From the NCBI GenBank assembly GCA_009746045.1, contig RPFO01000132.1:1600181-1664180 (forward strand): a stretch of 64,000 bases of DNA, written 5' to 3'. Below are positions 1-13,672 of this stretch, one piece after another. This stretch comes from Mesostigma viride (lineage: Eukaryota; Streptophyta; Mesostigmatophyceae; Mesostigmatales; Mesostigmataceae). Every line of letters begins with the position of its first letter. The stretch's first letter is position 1. A program made the position numbers and the translations under genes. The notes below the pieces were generated by a model, which was not told the DNA's origin, did no database searches, and saw nothing but the letters and a program-made list of their open reading frames with translations.

Positions 1-89
1 CTGCCTCTGCTGCCCGCGCCCGCTTGGTCGGGTTGGCCTCCGCTGCGTCCAGCTCCTGGTGGAGTAGTGCAGCGATGCGGTCCAGAGTG
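1..89 (-). mobile_element. Far-side fragment of the LTR element split by the 13.6-kb transposon
   Basis: Read on the minus strand, this edge segment is open and encodes a charged, helix-prone stretch with the motifs LDRIAALLHQELD and NPTKRARAAE. Its style matches the gag-like frame at 13673-15040. The large transposon lies exactly between the two. The simplest reading is that both belong to one LTR element that was interrupted by the transposon and continues past the left edge. This rests on composition and position, since no homologous intact copy is in the window. Confidence 0.45.
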
Positions 90-115
90 GTTGCGCTGGA
101 TTAGGACAAATTGCG
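90..115 (+). repeat. Left terminal inverted repeat of the 13.6-kb transposon
   Basis: These 26 bases are the exact reverse complement of 13647-13672. They begin GTTGCGCTGGATTAGG and end in AAATTGCG. A TTAGGACA...TGTCCTAA hairpin (101-138) is formed together with the adjacent subterminal repeat. Confidence 0.85.
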
Positions 116-118
116 GAA

Positions 119-139
119 GGCATCAGAAGTGTCCTAAAT
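119..139 (+). repeat. Left subterminal direct repeat
   Basis: The sequence is GGCATCA-G-AAGTGTCCT-A-AAT. It matches 13624-13644 at 19 of 21 positions and in the same orientation, unlike the flanking TIRs, which are inverted. It is a candidate transposase-binding site (inference). Confidence 0.7.
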
Positions 140-860
140 GAAAAGTTGGCAAACATGGTTTTTTTATGCCAGGAGCATTTCAGAATATGTTTTAACAAGT
201 TTTGTCAAGAAATTTTAATCAGCGCTTGTGTTTCAAGGAAAGTATTCCATGCTGTAATGCATATTTGCTATACACACTGTCTCCGACATGGCATCATGAT
301 TGAAGATGCTGAGATCCTATGATTATAATACATATAATGCATTCATAATTCATTGTCTGGCTGAAATAAACATCTTTCATGCATGTATCAATATCAATTC
401 AGTGGAGAGACCATGCTGAGTCCGGCAAAGTTTGCACGGGGGATTATGCCATGTATTAGGATCACAGGTGCCGCCAGGTCTGCTAGCTAACGCACAGGGT
501 CGCGGCTTCGCGGCTTTGCGGAGTATGTTATATACCAACAATGCATGTGTTGGATCAAGCTCCCATGCGTCTCGACTGATCACAACAAACTGAACCAAAG
601 ATGGATGCTACTTGGGAGCAACCGCAGTGGGCACCAATTGAATCAAGGAGCGGCAACGAGCATCATCGCCCCGCCTAATGGCGACGGCAGCAGCTAGCTA
701 GCTACGCGGTTTATAAAAACGCAGTAGTGCCTGAAGCAAACAACGGTTCAGTGCATGAATCACGAGGGTGTCCGCAATAGCACCGGTAGCAAGGATGATG
801 TAAGACCGTGGCACTCGGGCAGTTACGGCACGCGGCAAGAGCAAATTGGCGCATAGTGGT
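140..860. other. Non-coding left interior of the 13.6-kb transposon
   Basis: AT-rich sequence with no convincing ORF, RNA gene or repeat. Short open frames on either strand show no recognisable domain. Confidence 0.5.
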
Positions 861-2580
861 TTAACACGTCCCCTGTAGAAACTCAGTCCTAAAAATAGGA
901 CTGAGTATACCATCTTTGAGATCATGTGGCGGTAAGGGTAGGGGGGTACCCCATATGTTTGATATGCATCATAGCACTCAATATCATGCTAATGCTTGGG
1001 CATGTGCTTAAAAAATCATATGTTGACCAAATCATGTAAAATTATACATGACTCTCAACCCTTACTCGCGATTTTGGAATTTTCGGTGGAAGCACGAGTG
1101 TGTAAAATCCAATAAAATCCATATTCACTATTAAAAATCATAGGCATGTAGATATTAGAGTTCTTGAACTGTGGCAAAAAACTGGACTCAATTCGGCCAC
1201 TGGCACTGCCTGAAACATGCAAAACACTGCCAGTCCTATAAATAGGACTGGGCCTTGGTAACAAAATGCTAGCATGGGAGTGCGGTCGTACTACACACCA
1301 ACGTGGCCACCAACCATGCCAATCAACTCATTTCCCTTCCAGCATAATAGGACAACATGCTTGCATCATCATATTGCAGTTATATTATACCTTAAAATGT
1401 GTTAGAGCCTATGCAAGCACGTAGGGAATGGGTTTGGATACCTACCCACGAAAGTTTTTTTTTTGGTGTTAACCACCAATGTATTGGGCAGGTTAAGCAT
1501 ATTTCAAGTGTCTCTAACAAGAATGGACATGGATAAAACTGTTTTGCCTTGCCATGGCATGGCCAACATACTTGCTGGCACATGATGACAGTGGTTTACC
1601 ACCAAGATCTTTCACTCACCCATATAAGCTTGAAAGCACCCTTGACGAGGCCCATGGCCACACAATTATGCAGTATGAACGTAGCAAAAGAACAACTAAC
1701 ATCTATGAAGGTGTTTAAACCCATACAGCGCCTAAAAACCTGCACAACTACACCAGGGCAAGGCAAATGCCTGGCAACATCATCTAAAAAGGGGGTTTTG
1801 GAGAGGGGCAGGCAACGGTCAAGAAAGAGCATCAAGACTCGAAACTGGCAACACCTCGCAAGCTTAAACTCATGTAAGAACATCAAGAAATGATGAGACA
1901 ACGATATTCCGGCTTTACCTTGCATGGCTGGCGTTACCTTGGCCCAGGCGGTGCCCGCAAAAGTGGCACGTTGAGGCACACACACCATGACGTGACAGAG
2001 TGGTCGAAATCATCAAATCTATACTGCCACTAAGTCAATTCTATGACAATGCATGATAAAAGGTAGAAAGATACCTATAAATCCTTCGAATTTCGCCGGA
2101 AAGCAGTTGTAGTAATCAATTCCGTCGGCCTGCCTGATCGCAGCTTTTTCCAGCAAGAACGGTGCCGACACCTAGTAAATCGCATCCCCGCGAGCTGAAA
2201 GTTGACTTGTATCATCTCTAGGATATATAAAATCTATTTCCTGAGTTTGTCCAGCTATATCGTCGGAAAACGTAAACTGCATGCATGGGCGCAAGCCGCC
2301 ATGGTGTGCATTTCCGGAACTCACGTTTCACGTGGAAAAGTACCCTTACCACCTGTTCTTTGACCGCACATTTAGCCGCTCATACCAAATCCAAAAAAAT
2401 CGCAAAAATATGTCCAAGAAAGATCTTTTCACGTAGTATTTGAATAAATTTTGAGGGAATTTTTTTTACAAACCTTCCGATCGGGGCAAATTTTCTACGA
2501 AACCCCAAATCTCAGTCCTAAATTTAGGACTGAGTTGAACTCAGTCCTAAAAATAGGTGTGGCTACAGACGACGTGTTAA
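861..2580. mobile_element. TTAA-flanked 1.7-kb non-autonomous element, copy 1
   Basis: The ends are TTAACACGTC-CC-CTGTAG (861-878) and its inverted partner CTACAG-AC-GACGTGTTAA (2563-2580), an 18-bp TIR with two mismatches that includes TTAA at both ends. TTAA targets are the signature of piggyBac-type transposons. Just inside both ends are hairpins built on (A)CTCAGTCCT...AGGACTGAG (881-906, 2511-2534, half copy 2540-2557), and another lies at 1231-1250. The interior (about 1306-2400) is homologous, in the same orientation, to about 9400-10440 of the second copy. No transposase is encoded. Confidence 0.6.
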
Positions 2581-3640
2581 CGCATGTTCAATGGCCATTG
2601 CAAGTGCGCGAGGGTTGCAGCAACTATAGCACATTGCTTGCAGTGATGACAACGAGTCATAACATCATTGGTGACCCAGCCATTATAACTTCATTGTAGT
2701 TGTCAAAGCATCAAATCAGTTGACTGATCAAATTTGGGAGATCCAAGTGCTAGCCATGCAGGGGAGCCAGCCATACAGGCCTGGAAATGCAACCCTGGCC
2801 CGGGCATATGATCTAACCCAGTGGCTTCGAAGAGACATTGCCACTCCCTGTGGAATACTACGTCCCGACACCGCTTCAGTCACGCATGTCAGTAAAACCG
2901 GTTCGTCCCCTGCCTGGCACACAAGGCCGAGGCAGGTGGGAGGGAAGTAACGGTGAAACATAATAATGGTTTGGCATATATGCCACAAAATATGTCGGAG
3001 CCCAGCCCCCCGCAGGCCCCACCAGCCATGATGTGCAAGAATAAAAAACAGCGACACGTGAAGATGCAGCTAATAATGCTTGCAGCACCAGAGACGTATT
3101 CCACGTGCAACCCCCCTCCTCAGCACTGGCCCCATCCATGATCCCTGGAATCGCAATGGGCAACCACGGAGCATAAGTGGCAGTAGCAAACACGGTAGCG
3201 TGAATGGCACGAAGGGAATGAGTTCAGGACAGTGGTACAACCGCAACAGCATATAACAGCCGCAACAGCAGGATAAAGACAAGAACAACACACATTGTCA
3301 ATTGTATATGGTAATATACAAGATATGTTGCCAGTGAATCCAATACGTGTCAGATCTATGCAGAAAGCCAGCCGGAGAAATGTCCATGGCACACATCACA
3401 TATGAAGAAAGCAAAATTGCACGGCGACAAAAAAAAAAACTACTACCACGTGCTGATTGAAGACCAAGACGATCACGCCTCCAATGCCTCCGCTGGTGCC
3501 TCGCCACCACTGTCGCTATCCGACAAGACCTGAGCCTTGTTTGCCCGCGTGCGGCGCAAGCCACGCGGCATTTCTTCTTCGATTTCCTCTGCGCCGTTGG
3601 CGCATGCTCGCGAGCGGTCCTCCTCCTCCTCCTCCCTCTC
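2581..3640. other. Non-coding gap before the DUF7869-like gene
   Basis: Short ORFs occur on both strands but none has a recognisable domain. An A-rich run sits near 3430. The region lies downstream of the 3' end of the minus-strand transposase gene and probably contains its terminator and polyadenylation region, but no clear signal was identified. Confidence 0.4.
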
Positions 3641-7829
<4,189 letters not shown>

Positions 7830-8951
7830 TGTGCCTACTCCGTCAGCATTCTCCCTATCTGTAAACGCAACAACCTGGATTCCCAACAGACTGCGATACT
7901 AGAAACTTCAAACCAAGGTACCTGGACGCAGCTACCCTACCATTACTACCTAGCCACAACTGGTTATGTCACGTAGATTGGCCACCTCTAGTCTAGGTCC
8001 TGTCTGCTTCTGTCACCATTTAATAGCATCCGCATTTCATACCAATGATTCGTCCCCTGCAAAATCCAGAGACCCCAAAATCCAGAGGCGCCATTTAATT
8101 CGCACAACAAACGCTACAGCAGATTATTAGCAGCCGGTTGTCTCACCTGCAGCACCTCTTTAAGACATTGTAATAGCACTGATGACAGCGTGGCGTTGCT
8201 TGACAGACAATCATCATGCCTTCGGCGTACCTCTCACGCACATCAGGTTACAGTGTACAGTTTAGGTCGAGCTACTGTATCGATGCCTGGCCTCCGCTGG
8301 GGAAGCCTTGTCCGCGGAGATACGATGCCTGGCCTCGGCTGGGGAATATTGTATACGTTGCCTGCCTCGGCTACGGAAACCTTGTCCGCGGAGATACGAT
8401 GCCTGGCCTCCGCTGGGGAAACCTTGTCCGCGGAGATACGATGCCTGGCCTCGGCTGGGGAATATTTTATAAGATTCCTACCTCGGCTACGGAAACCTTG
8501 TCCGCGGAGATACGATGCCTGGCCTCCGCTGGGGAAAACCTTGTCCGCGGAGATACGATGCCTGGCCTCGGCAGGCTCGGCTGGGGAATATTTTATAAGA
8601 TTCCTGTGTCGGCTACGGAAACTTTGTCCGCGGAGATACGATGCCTGGCCTCCGCTGGGTCAAACCTTGTCCGCGGAGATACGATGCCTGGCCTCGGCAG
8701 GCTCGGCTGGGGAATAATTTATACGTTGCCTGCCTCGGCTATGGAAAAACCTGTCCGCGGCGATACGATGCCTGGCCTCCGCTGGGGAAAACCTTGTCTG
8801 CGGAGATACGATGCCTTGTACTAGGAAACGGACACGAAGCCTGGCTTCGGAGATACTATAATGCCTGGGATCCGCAACTGTCACCTCATTCAAACGCCGG
8901 ATCTCCCGCCTGAGCCGGGGCTCCAGCCAGTGCCTCCGTCTTGGAATGAAT
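7830..8951. other. Intergenic region upstream of the transposase gene, with a minisatellite
   Basis: The 5' flank of the minus-strand transposase gene holds no credible gene. A TTACAG-like acceptor near 7860 leaves open a short upstream exon. The distal half is the minisatellite annotated separately. Confidence 0.4.
8280..8825 (+). repeat. Minisatellite built on a CCGCGGAGATACGATGCCTGG core
   Basis: About nine copies of a TCCGCGGAGATACGATGCC core are joined by two alternating spacers: CTCCGCTGGGGAAA and a longer CTCGGCTGGGGAATATTTTATA version. The spacing ranges from about 40 to 100 bp, giving a higher-order pattern. All six-frame ORFs here are products of the repeat and not genes. It lies between the two divergent halves of the transposon, upstream of the transposase gene. 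Confidence 0.9.
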
Positions 8952-10658
8952 TTAACCCCTCATTGGTCCCATTTAAAGCCGAAAAATCGGCTGCAAAATG
9001 CTAAATTTGCAAACCACCCCACAGCCAACCTACCAACATCCAAGGGCTGTCCTTGGGGGTCAAGCATGTCCATGAGTTGCCCTTCGGGGTGAGCTATCAC
9101 AACCTAACATATCTGCAGGGTATGCCATAGAAAACTACCGCCAAAGTTAGGGGGGTCGAGACGCGCGTTTTCATATTTGGTAGAATGTGCATTTTGAATT
9201 ATGTTATAAGACCTAGGCACCTACCACTTCAGGGATGATAAACAATTAGTTGCTGAACAGTTTCAGCCATTGGGGTCATCATTTGGGTGGGTATACCAGC
9301 AGTTACACCCAGTACAGCCCATAGGGGTACCGTTGGTAAAAAGCAACCAAGGGGGTAGGGGTGGGCATACTACCTACTAATACCTAGTAATATGGCCCCC
9401 AACCATGCCATACAATACATTTCCCTTCCACAATGATGGGGAAACATAACTGCATCATCACACTGCCCTTACATGGCACCTATGTGCAGGTGCCACCTTG
9501 TCCATGCACGTAGGTAACGTGGTACCGATACCCTACGCAAGGCATACATTATAGGAGGCAGCCACCAACAAACTAGTGACGTTGAGCCTATTTCAGCCTG
9601 CCCTAGCAAGGATAAACTAGGCCTAAGCTGCTATAGCTCGCCAGGTGATGGCCAGCACACCTGGTGGCACATGCTGTCAATGGGAAGCTTTTACTCACCA
9701 GTTACGTGCTTGATGATGCCACAGAGACCAGCCAACTGCCTCACACTCATGCAATATGTGTATGGGAAATGTATAACAAACATATATGGAGGTATTCAAA
9801 CCCATACAGCATCTAAAACTTATCACCATCACACTGTGGCAGGTCAACTGACTGAGGGAAGCATCTAAGAAGGGTGTTTTAGAAAGGGGCCAGGCCAGGG
9901 TCAAGAAAGAGCATGAATAATGCAAAAAGAATGTGCTACACAAGCTAGAACGTATATATAAACGTCAAACATCGATAGGAAAACGATGCTGAAGCTTTAC
10001 CAGGCATGGATGGCGTTACCTTGGCCCAGGCGGTGGTCGCAAAATGGCGCAAAATGGCACACCAAAGTTGTGCAGCATGGTCGCTAGATTCGGCGATTTC
10101 TTGCCACCCTTGCACGTTTACGACTAATATGTATCATAAAAAGTACAAAGAAACCAATATATCCTTTAAAATACGCCGGAAAGGTATTGCTGTCAACGTT
10201 TCTATCGTCCGGCCTGATCGCAGTTTTTTCCAGCAAGAACGCTGCCGACACCTATCAAATGGCATTCCCGCGAACCAAAAATTGGCCTGTGTGATCTTTA
10301 GGACGTATAAAATCAATTTCCTAAGTTTGGCCAGAAAATTCGAACGCAAACGTAAATGCCATGCGTGGGCGCAAGCCGCCATGGCCAGGTCGTCGTTTTC
10401 CGGAATGCACGTTGTACGTGAAAAAGTACCCTGACCCCTTGTACTTTGACCGGCCAGAACACCTCTATAACTTTGTCAGAAGTATGCGAACCCTAGTACC
10501 ATGCTGTGAGGAAAATTATAAACTTTCGATCTTCTCAGCTAAACGTTTCCTAATTCTCAATAGTTTTCGCGCAATTTGGTCCCCTGCGGAGCAGCCGATG
10601 CATCGGCTGCAAGTCGATTTTTGGCGGAAAATCGGCTGCAAGACCAATGAGGGGTTAA
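8952..10658. mobile_element. TTAA-flanked 1.7-kb non-autonomous element, copy 2
   Basis: The ends are TTAACCCCTCATTGGTC (8952-8968) and its exact reverse complement (10642-10658). This gives TTAA at both ends and a 13-bp TIR starting CCCC, as in piggyBac-type elements. Hairpins lie just inside the ends (GCCGAAAAATCGGC near 8978; GCAGCCGATGCATCGGCTGC near 10593). The interior is homologous to copy 1 (about 9400-10440 against 1306-2400), although the outermost TIR bases differ between copies. There is no coding capacity. Confidence 0.65.
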
Positions 10659-10748
10659 CGCCGGAAACGATGGTATTCGGTGCGGCTAAACGATTGTTGG
10701 CGATAATGCCGGAAGCAATGAGTAGTGCTGCGGAAAAGTGAGTAATAA

Positions 10749-12956
10749 ATGTCAGAGAGCAACGGTGATGCCTGCTTTGCAGGCGAAAAGTGTAGGAAAT
10801 TGGGAGGCGGAGCATCCGAGGATGGCGTTTCTAAGGAGGAGCTCTTGAGTGGCGCCAATTACCCATGCAGTGGGTCGTGTGGAAAGCACGTCCATGGGAT
10901 ATGCACGGGGCTATTCAAGGACCCAAGTGCTGAAGAAGGGGCAGAATGGATGTGCCCCGAATGTTTTGCTGGGTCGTCCAAGCAAGACCATGAAGCGACT
11001 CATCATGTCGGCAACAACCCACGTCCCCCCCTCCCGGCCGGCATCAACTTTAATGCTCCAGTTTCCGAGGATGACCTGGCGGGGATGGTAGATCTTCATA
11101 GTAGTTTGGGCGGGAAGGGCAAGGTTGCCGGGGATAAAAAGGACCGTGACGACAAGAATGACAGTGACGACAAGATGGTCGACAGTGGCGATGACGATCC
11201 GGCCAGCCGTGGTGCACACCTGGGTTCCTCCGACCTGACGGGGGACAATTCCATTGACAACGTGATGGAAAGTACCCCGGCCGACGAGCGTGGCAAAGGG
11301 TTCAGTCGCTCCGAGCTGGAGGATGCCAAGATGACATTCAAATTTCCTTCACCTGATCCACCGGTGCTCAAGACAATGCCGGTCCAAGGTCGAAATGAGA
11401 GCACCATATCTGTGGGGGGCGGGGTTCCTGGTTTTAGGGCCGAATGCGGGATCATGGCTCGGGCCGTCGTGAACCTTCACCCATGGAGGCAAAATGTCGG
11501 CATCATTTTGGGCGGCTGGAAAAACAAGACCATGAGCGCTCTGTTAGCCCGCGAAACGAAGAATTCGAGCTACAAGTCGTTGCTATGTTCGTTTACTCCT
11601 TCCATGACCAGGCCCGCACCCACCGGCATCCACTTCCACAACCAAGTGGCACTCATCGTGGCCAACAACCCTCCCAAGTGGTGCGATGTCCCTGGTGTAA
11701 CGTTTCCGGGTAAATCCATCCCTGCAAACGCATGGAATGATGAAATGCAGGAGTGTTTGACGTGGGCCCAGGAGAACGAGCCCAATTTAGTTGCCCTGAT
11801 GGGCAATGCGCCCGTCCCGAGCATCCTGCTCAGTAACGCATTCCCGCAGCGGGCCACGATGGATCTGTGTGGTTCTCCTGATACGCCATCCCGAGAACGG
11901 CGGACACAAGACACCACCATGACCGATGCGGCACCGGCACCGCTCACGGATATCACCAACGCCGGGCTAGGGCGAGCGAAGCGAATCACCGCCAAGCAGG
12001 CCTTCCAGCCCCCCCCCCCAGATGCCAAGAAGCGCCAGCCGGAGAAACGGCGCCCGGGGCCGCAGCCGTTGCAGGAGGCCCTGCCCGGCACAACGCGAGT
12101 ACCAACAGAAGTGCAGGCACAACTGGAGGGTATGAAACAGCAGCAGGCCCAGCTTCTGCAAGAGGTCCAGCAGCAGCACCGACAACTCCAGCAGCAGTTG
12201 CAGCAGCAACAACAACAGCAGCAACAACAGCAGCGGCTGCTGCTGCAGCAAATGCAGCAAATACAGCAACAGCAACAGCAGCCGCCGCAGCAGCAGCAAC
12301 GACAGGGGAGGCGGCAGCAGCAGGCACCGGCAGCCGAGGCCCCGCCGCCAGAAGCCCTGCCACCACCAGCACCGGCAACAGCACCGCCTTGCCTGCCACC
12401 ACCAGCAGCCGTGCCGGCACCGCCTTATTACCCGCCACCACCGGCATCCACGGCGGCACCGCCTTATTACCCGCCGCCACCGGCACCCGCGGCGGCATCG
12501 CCTTATTACCAGCCGCCACCGGCACCCGCGGCGGCATCGCCTTATTACCAGCCGCCACCGGCACCCGCGGCGGCACCGCCTTATTACCAGCCGCCACCGG
12601 CACCCGCGGCGGCACCGCCTTATTACCCGCCGCCACCGGCACCCGCGGCGGCACCGCTTTACCCGCCACCAACGGCAGCCGCCCAGGCACCGTATGCGCA
12701 GCCACCGGCACAAGCACTAGGATGGTACCAGCAGGTCCTGGCACCGGCAACCGCGCCGGCACCGTTGACGCAGCCACAGTATGCGCCGGCACCATACACG
12801 CCGGCACCATACGCGCAGCCACCAGCAACTGCAGCCGCGGGATGGTACCAACAGCCACCGGCACCGGCGACATCAGCGGCTGCCGCTTGGCAGCAGCCTC
12901 CCTCGATGACATTGGCATGGCAGCCGGCACCATTGCCGCAACCTCGTTACTACTGA
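10749..12956 (+). CDS. PHD-like zinc-finger, poly-Gln, Pro/Tyr-repeat protein of the 13.6-kb transposon
   Basis: A single 735-codon frame starts at ATG 10749. The N-terminus has a PHD-like Cys/His set: CFAGEKC (C9, C15), then CSGSCGKHVHGIC (about 40-52), then CPEC (about 74-77). This is a plausible C4HC3 arrangement for binding histone tails. Next come an acidic Lys/Asp linker, a globular segment (about 210-370, including NVGIILGGWKNKTMS) that I do not recognise, a basic stretch with KKRQPEKRRPG, a poly-Gln coiled-coil-prone tract (about 455-520), and 13-residue PPYYQPPPAPAAA-type repeats to the end. It lies on the opposite strand from the transposase gene. It could be an accessory targeting protein (inference) or a captured host gene. 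The frame is intact. Confidence 0.65.
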   Translation: MSESNGDACFAGEKCRKLGGGASEDGVSKEELLSGANYPCSGSCGKHVHGICTGLFKDPSAEEGAEWMCPECFAGSSKQDHEATHHVGNNPRPPLPAGINFNAPVSEDDLAGMVDLHSSLGGKGKVAGDKKDRDDKNDSDDKMVDSGDDDPASRGAHLGSSDLTGDNSIDNVMESTPADERGKGFSRSELEDAKMTFKFPSPDPPVLKTMPVQGRNESTISVGGGVPGFRAECGIMARAVVNLHPWRQNVGIILGGWKNKTMSALLARETKNSSYKSLLCSFTPSMTRPAPTGIHFHNQVALIVANNPPKWCDVPGVTFPGKSIPANAWNDEMQECLTWAQENEPNLVALMGNAPVPSILLSNAFPQRATMDLCGSPDTPSRERRTQDTTMTDAAPAPLTDITNAGLGRAKRITAKQAFQPPPPDAKKRQPEKRRPGPQPLQEALPGTTRVPTEVQAQLEGMKQQQAQLLQEVQQQHRQLQQQLQQQQQQQQQQQRLLLQQMQQIQQQQQQPPQQQQRQGRRQQQAPAAEAPPPEALPPPAPATAPPCLPPPAAVPAPPYYPPPPASTAAPPYYPPPPAPAAASPYYQPPPAPAAASPYYQPPPAPAAAPPYYQPPPAPAAAPPYYPPPPAPAAAPLYPPPTAAAQAPYAQPPAQALGWYQQVLAPATAPAPLTQPQYAPAPYTPAPYAQPPATAAAGWYQQPPAPATSAAAAWQQPPSMTLAWQPAPLPQPRYY
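12120..12325 (+). repeat. Interrupted CAG/CAA tract encoding poly-Gln
   Basis: Imperfect CAG/CAA triplets within the PHD-like gene encode Gln runs broken by Leu, Met, Arg and Pro. CAG and CAA are mixed, so the tract is not a pure microsatellite and is probably more stable than the nearby CAT tract. Confidence 0.85.
12415..12665 (+). repeat. 39-bp tandem repeats encoding 13-residue Pro/Ala/Tyr units
   Basis: About six copies of a GCGGCACCGCCTTATTACC unit plus a CCGCCACCGGCACC half encode AAPPYYxPPPAPA-like repeats. All copies keep the frame of the PHD-like gene. Adjacent copies are nearly identical, which implies recent expansion or homogenisation. Confidence 0.85.
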
Positions 12957-13623
12957 CCGTTTTCATGTGAAGCAACCGTTTCTTGATATGGCATTCCATT
13001 GACACTATATCTAGGCTATGTGTTGCACGGATGCAACATGCTATTAATTATCTGGGCGTCCCGGTCATGGTAGGCTAGAGTATAATTTGTTCAAGAGGAA
13101 CTCGGCGCAAAAGCCGCGGAGCTGTCTAGTCCAGGATATTGGACTGATTGATAATAAGGGCGTTATTATCCATGCACGCCCAACAATGTCTCTTTGGACA
13201 TTTTAAAATATTATACATGCACCTTGGCCATTATAATTGGCGGCATGTGTTAGCACCAATAGCTCAGTACACCCAAGTGCATGCATGCTACATCACTACC
13301 TCAAAGTTCATTGTTGGTATTGAAATGTTTCCATGCCCGGGGAGGACTTCATGCATTATGTGAGAAGATTGTATGAAATTACTGCGTGGTACACTTCCCT
13401 GGCAAATACAATCACGTTCCGCCCATTAAAGTCATCGTGTCCACGCTCATGCATTATATGGAAGTAAGCATGACATCATGAAGGGCACCGTCACGAGCAT
13501 CACCCGGTAAATGTCCTGCAGGGTGGTACCAAATAGGTTGAAAACAGTTGAATACGTAGGGAATCAATGTCAGCCACATATTGGCCCGTAAAAGGGACCC
13601 AAATCAACTTATTATCTTGAGTC
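12957..13623. other. Non-coding right interior of the 13.6-kb transposon
   Basis: The 3' region of the PHD-like gene and the right end of the transposon. No gene, RNA or repeat was recognised. Confidence 0.5.
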
Positions 13624-13644
13624 GGCATCAAAAGTGTCCTGAAT
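13624..13644 (+). repeat. Right subterminal direct repeat
   Basis: The sequence is GGCATCA-A-AAGTGTCCT-G-AAT, the same-orientation partner of 119-139. It lies two bases inside the right TIR, against three bases at the left end. Confidence 0.7.
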
Positions 13645-13646
13645 TT

Positions 13647-13672
13647 CGCAATTTGTCCTAATCCAGCGCAAC
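13647..13672 (-). repeat. Right terminal inverted repeat of the 13.6-kb transposon
   Basis: The exact reverse complement of 90-115. The minus-strand gag-like frame of the interrupted LTR element reads into it and stops inside it, so the last five codons of that open frame are TIR sequence. Confidence 0.85.

Noticed and set aside
8280-8825. CRISPR array
   Set aside because: Eukaryotic context. Repeat units vary in length and the spacers are themselves repeated, so it is a minisatellite.
8190-8913. Several overlapping plus- and minus-strand ORFs
   Set aside because: All are translations of the minisatellite and share its periodicity in every frame.
11967-13005. Minus-strand Leu/Arg- and Val/Ala-rich ORFs
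   Set aside because: Antisense shadows of the poly-Gln and Pro/Tyr repeats of the PHD-like gene.
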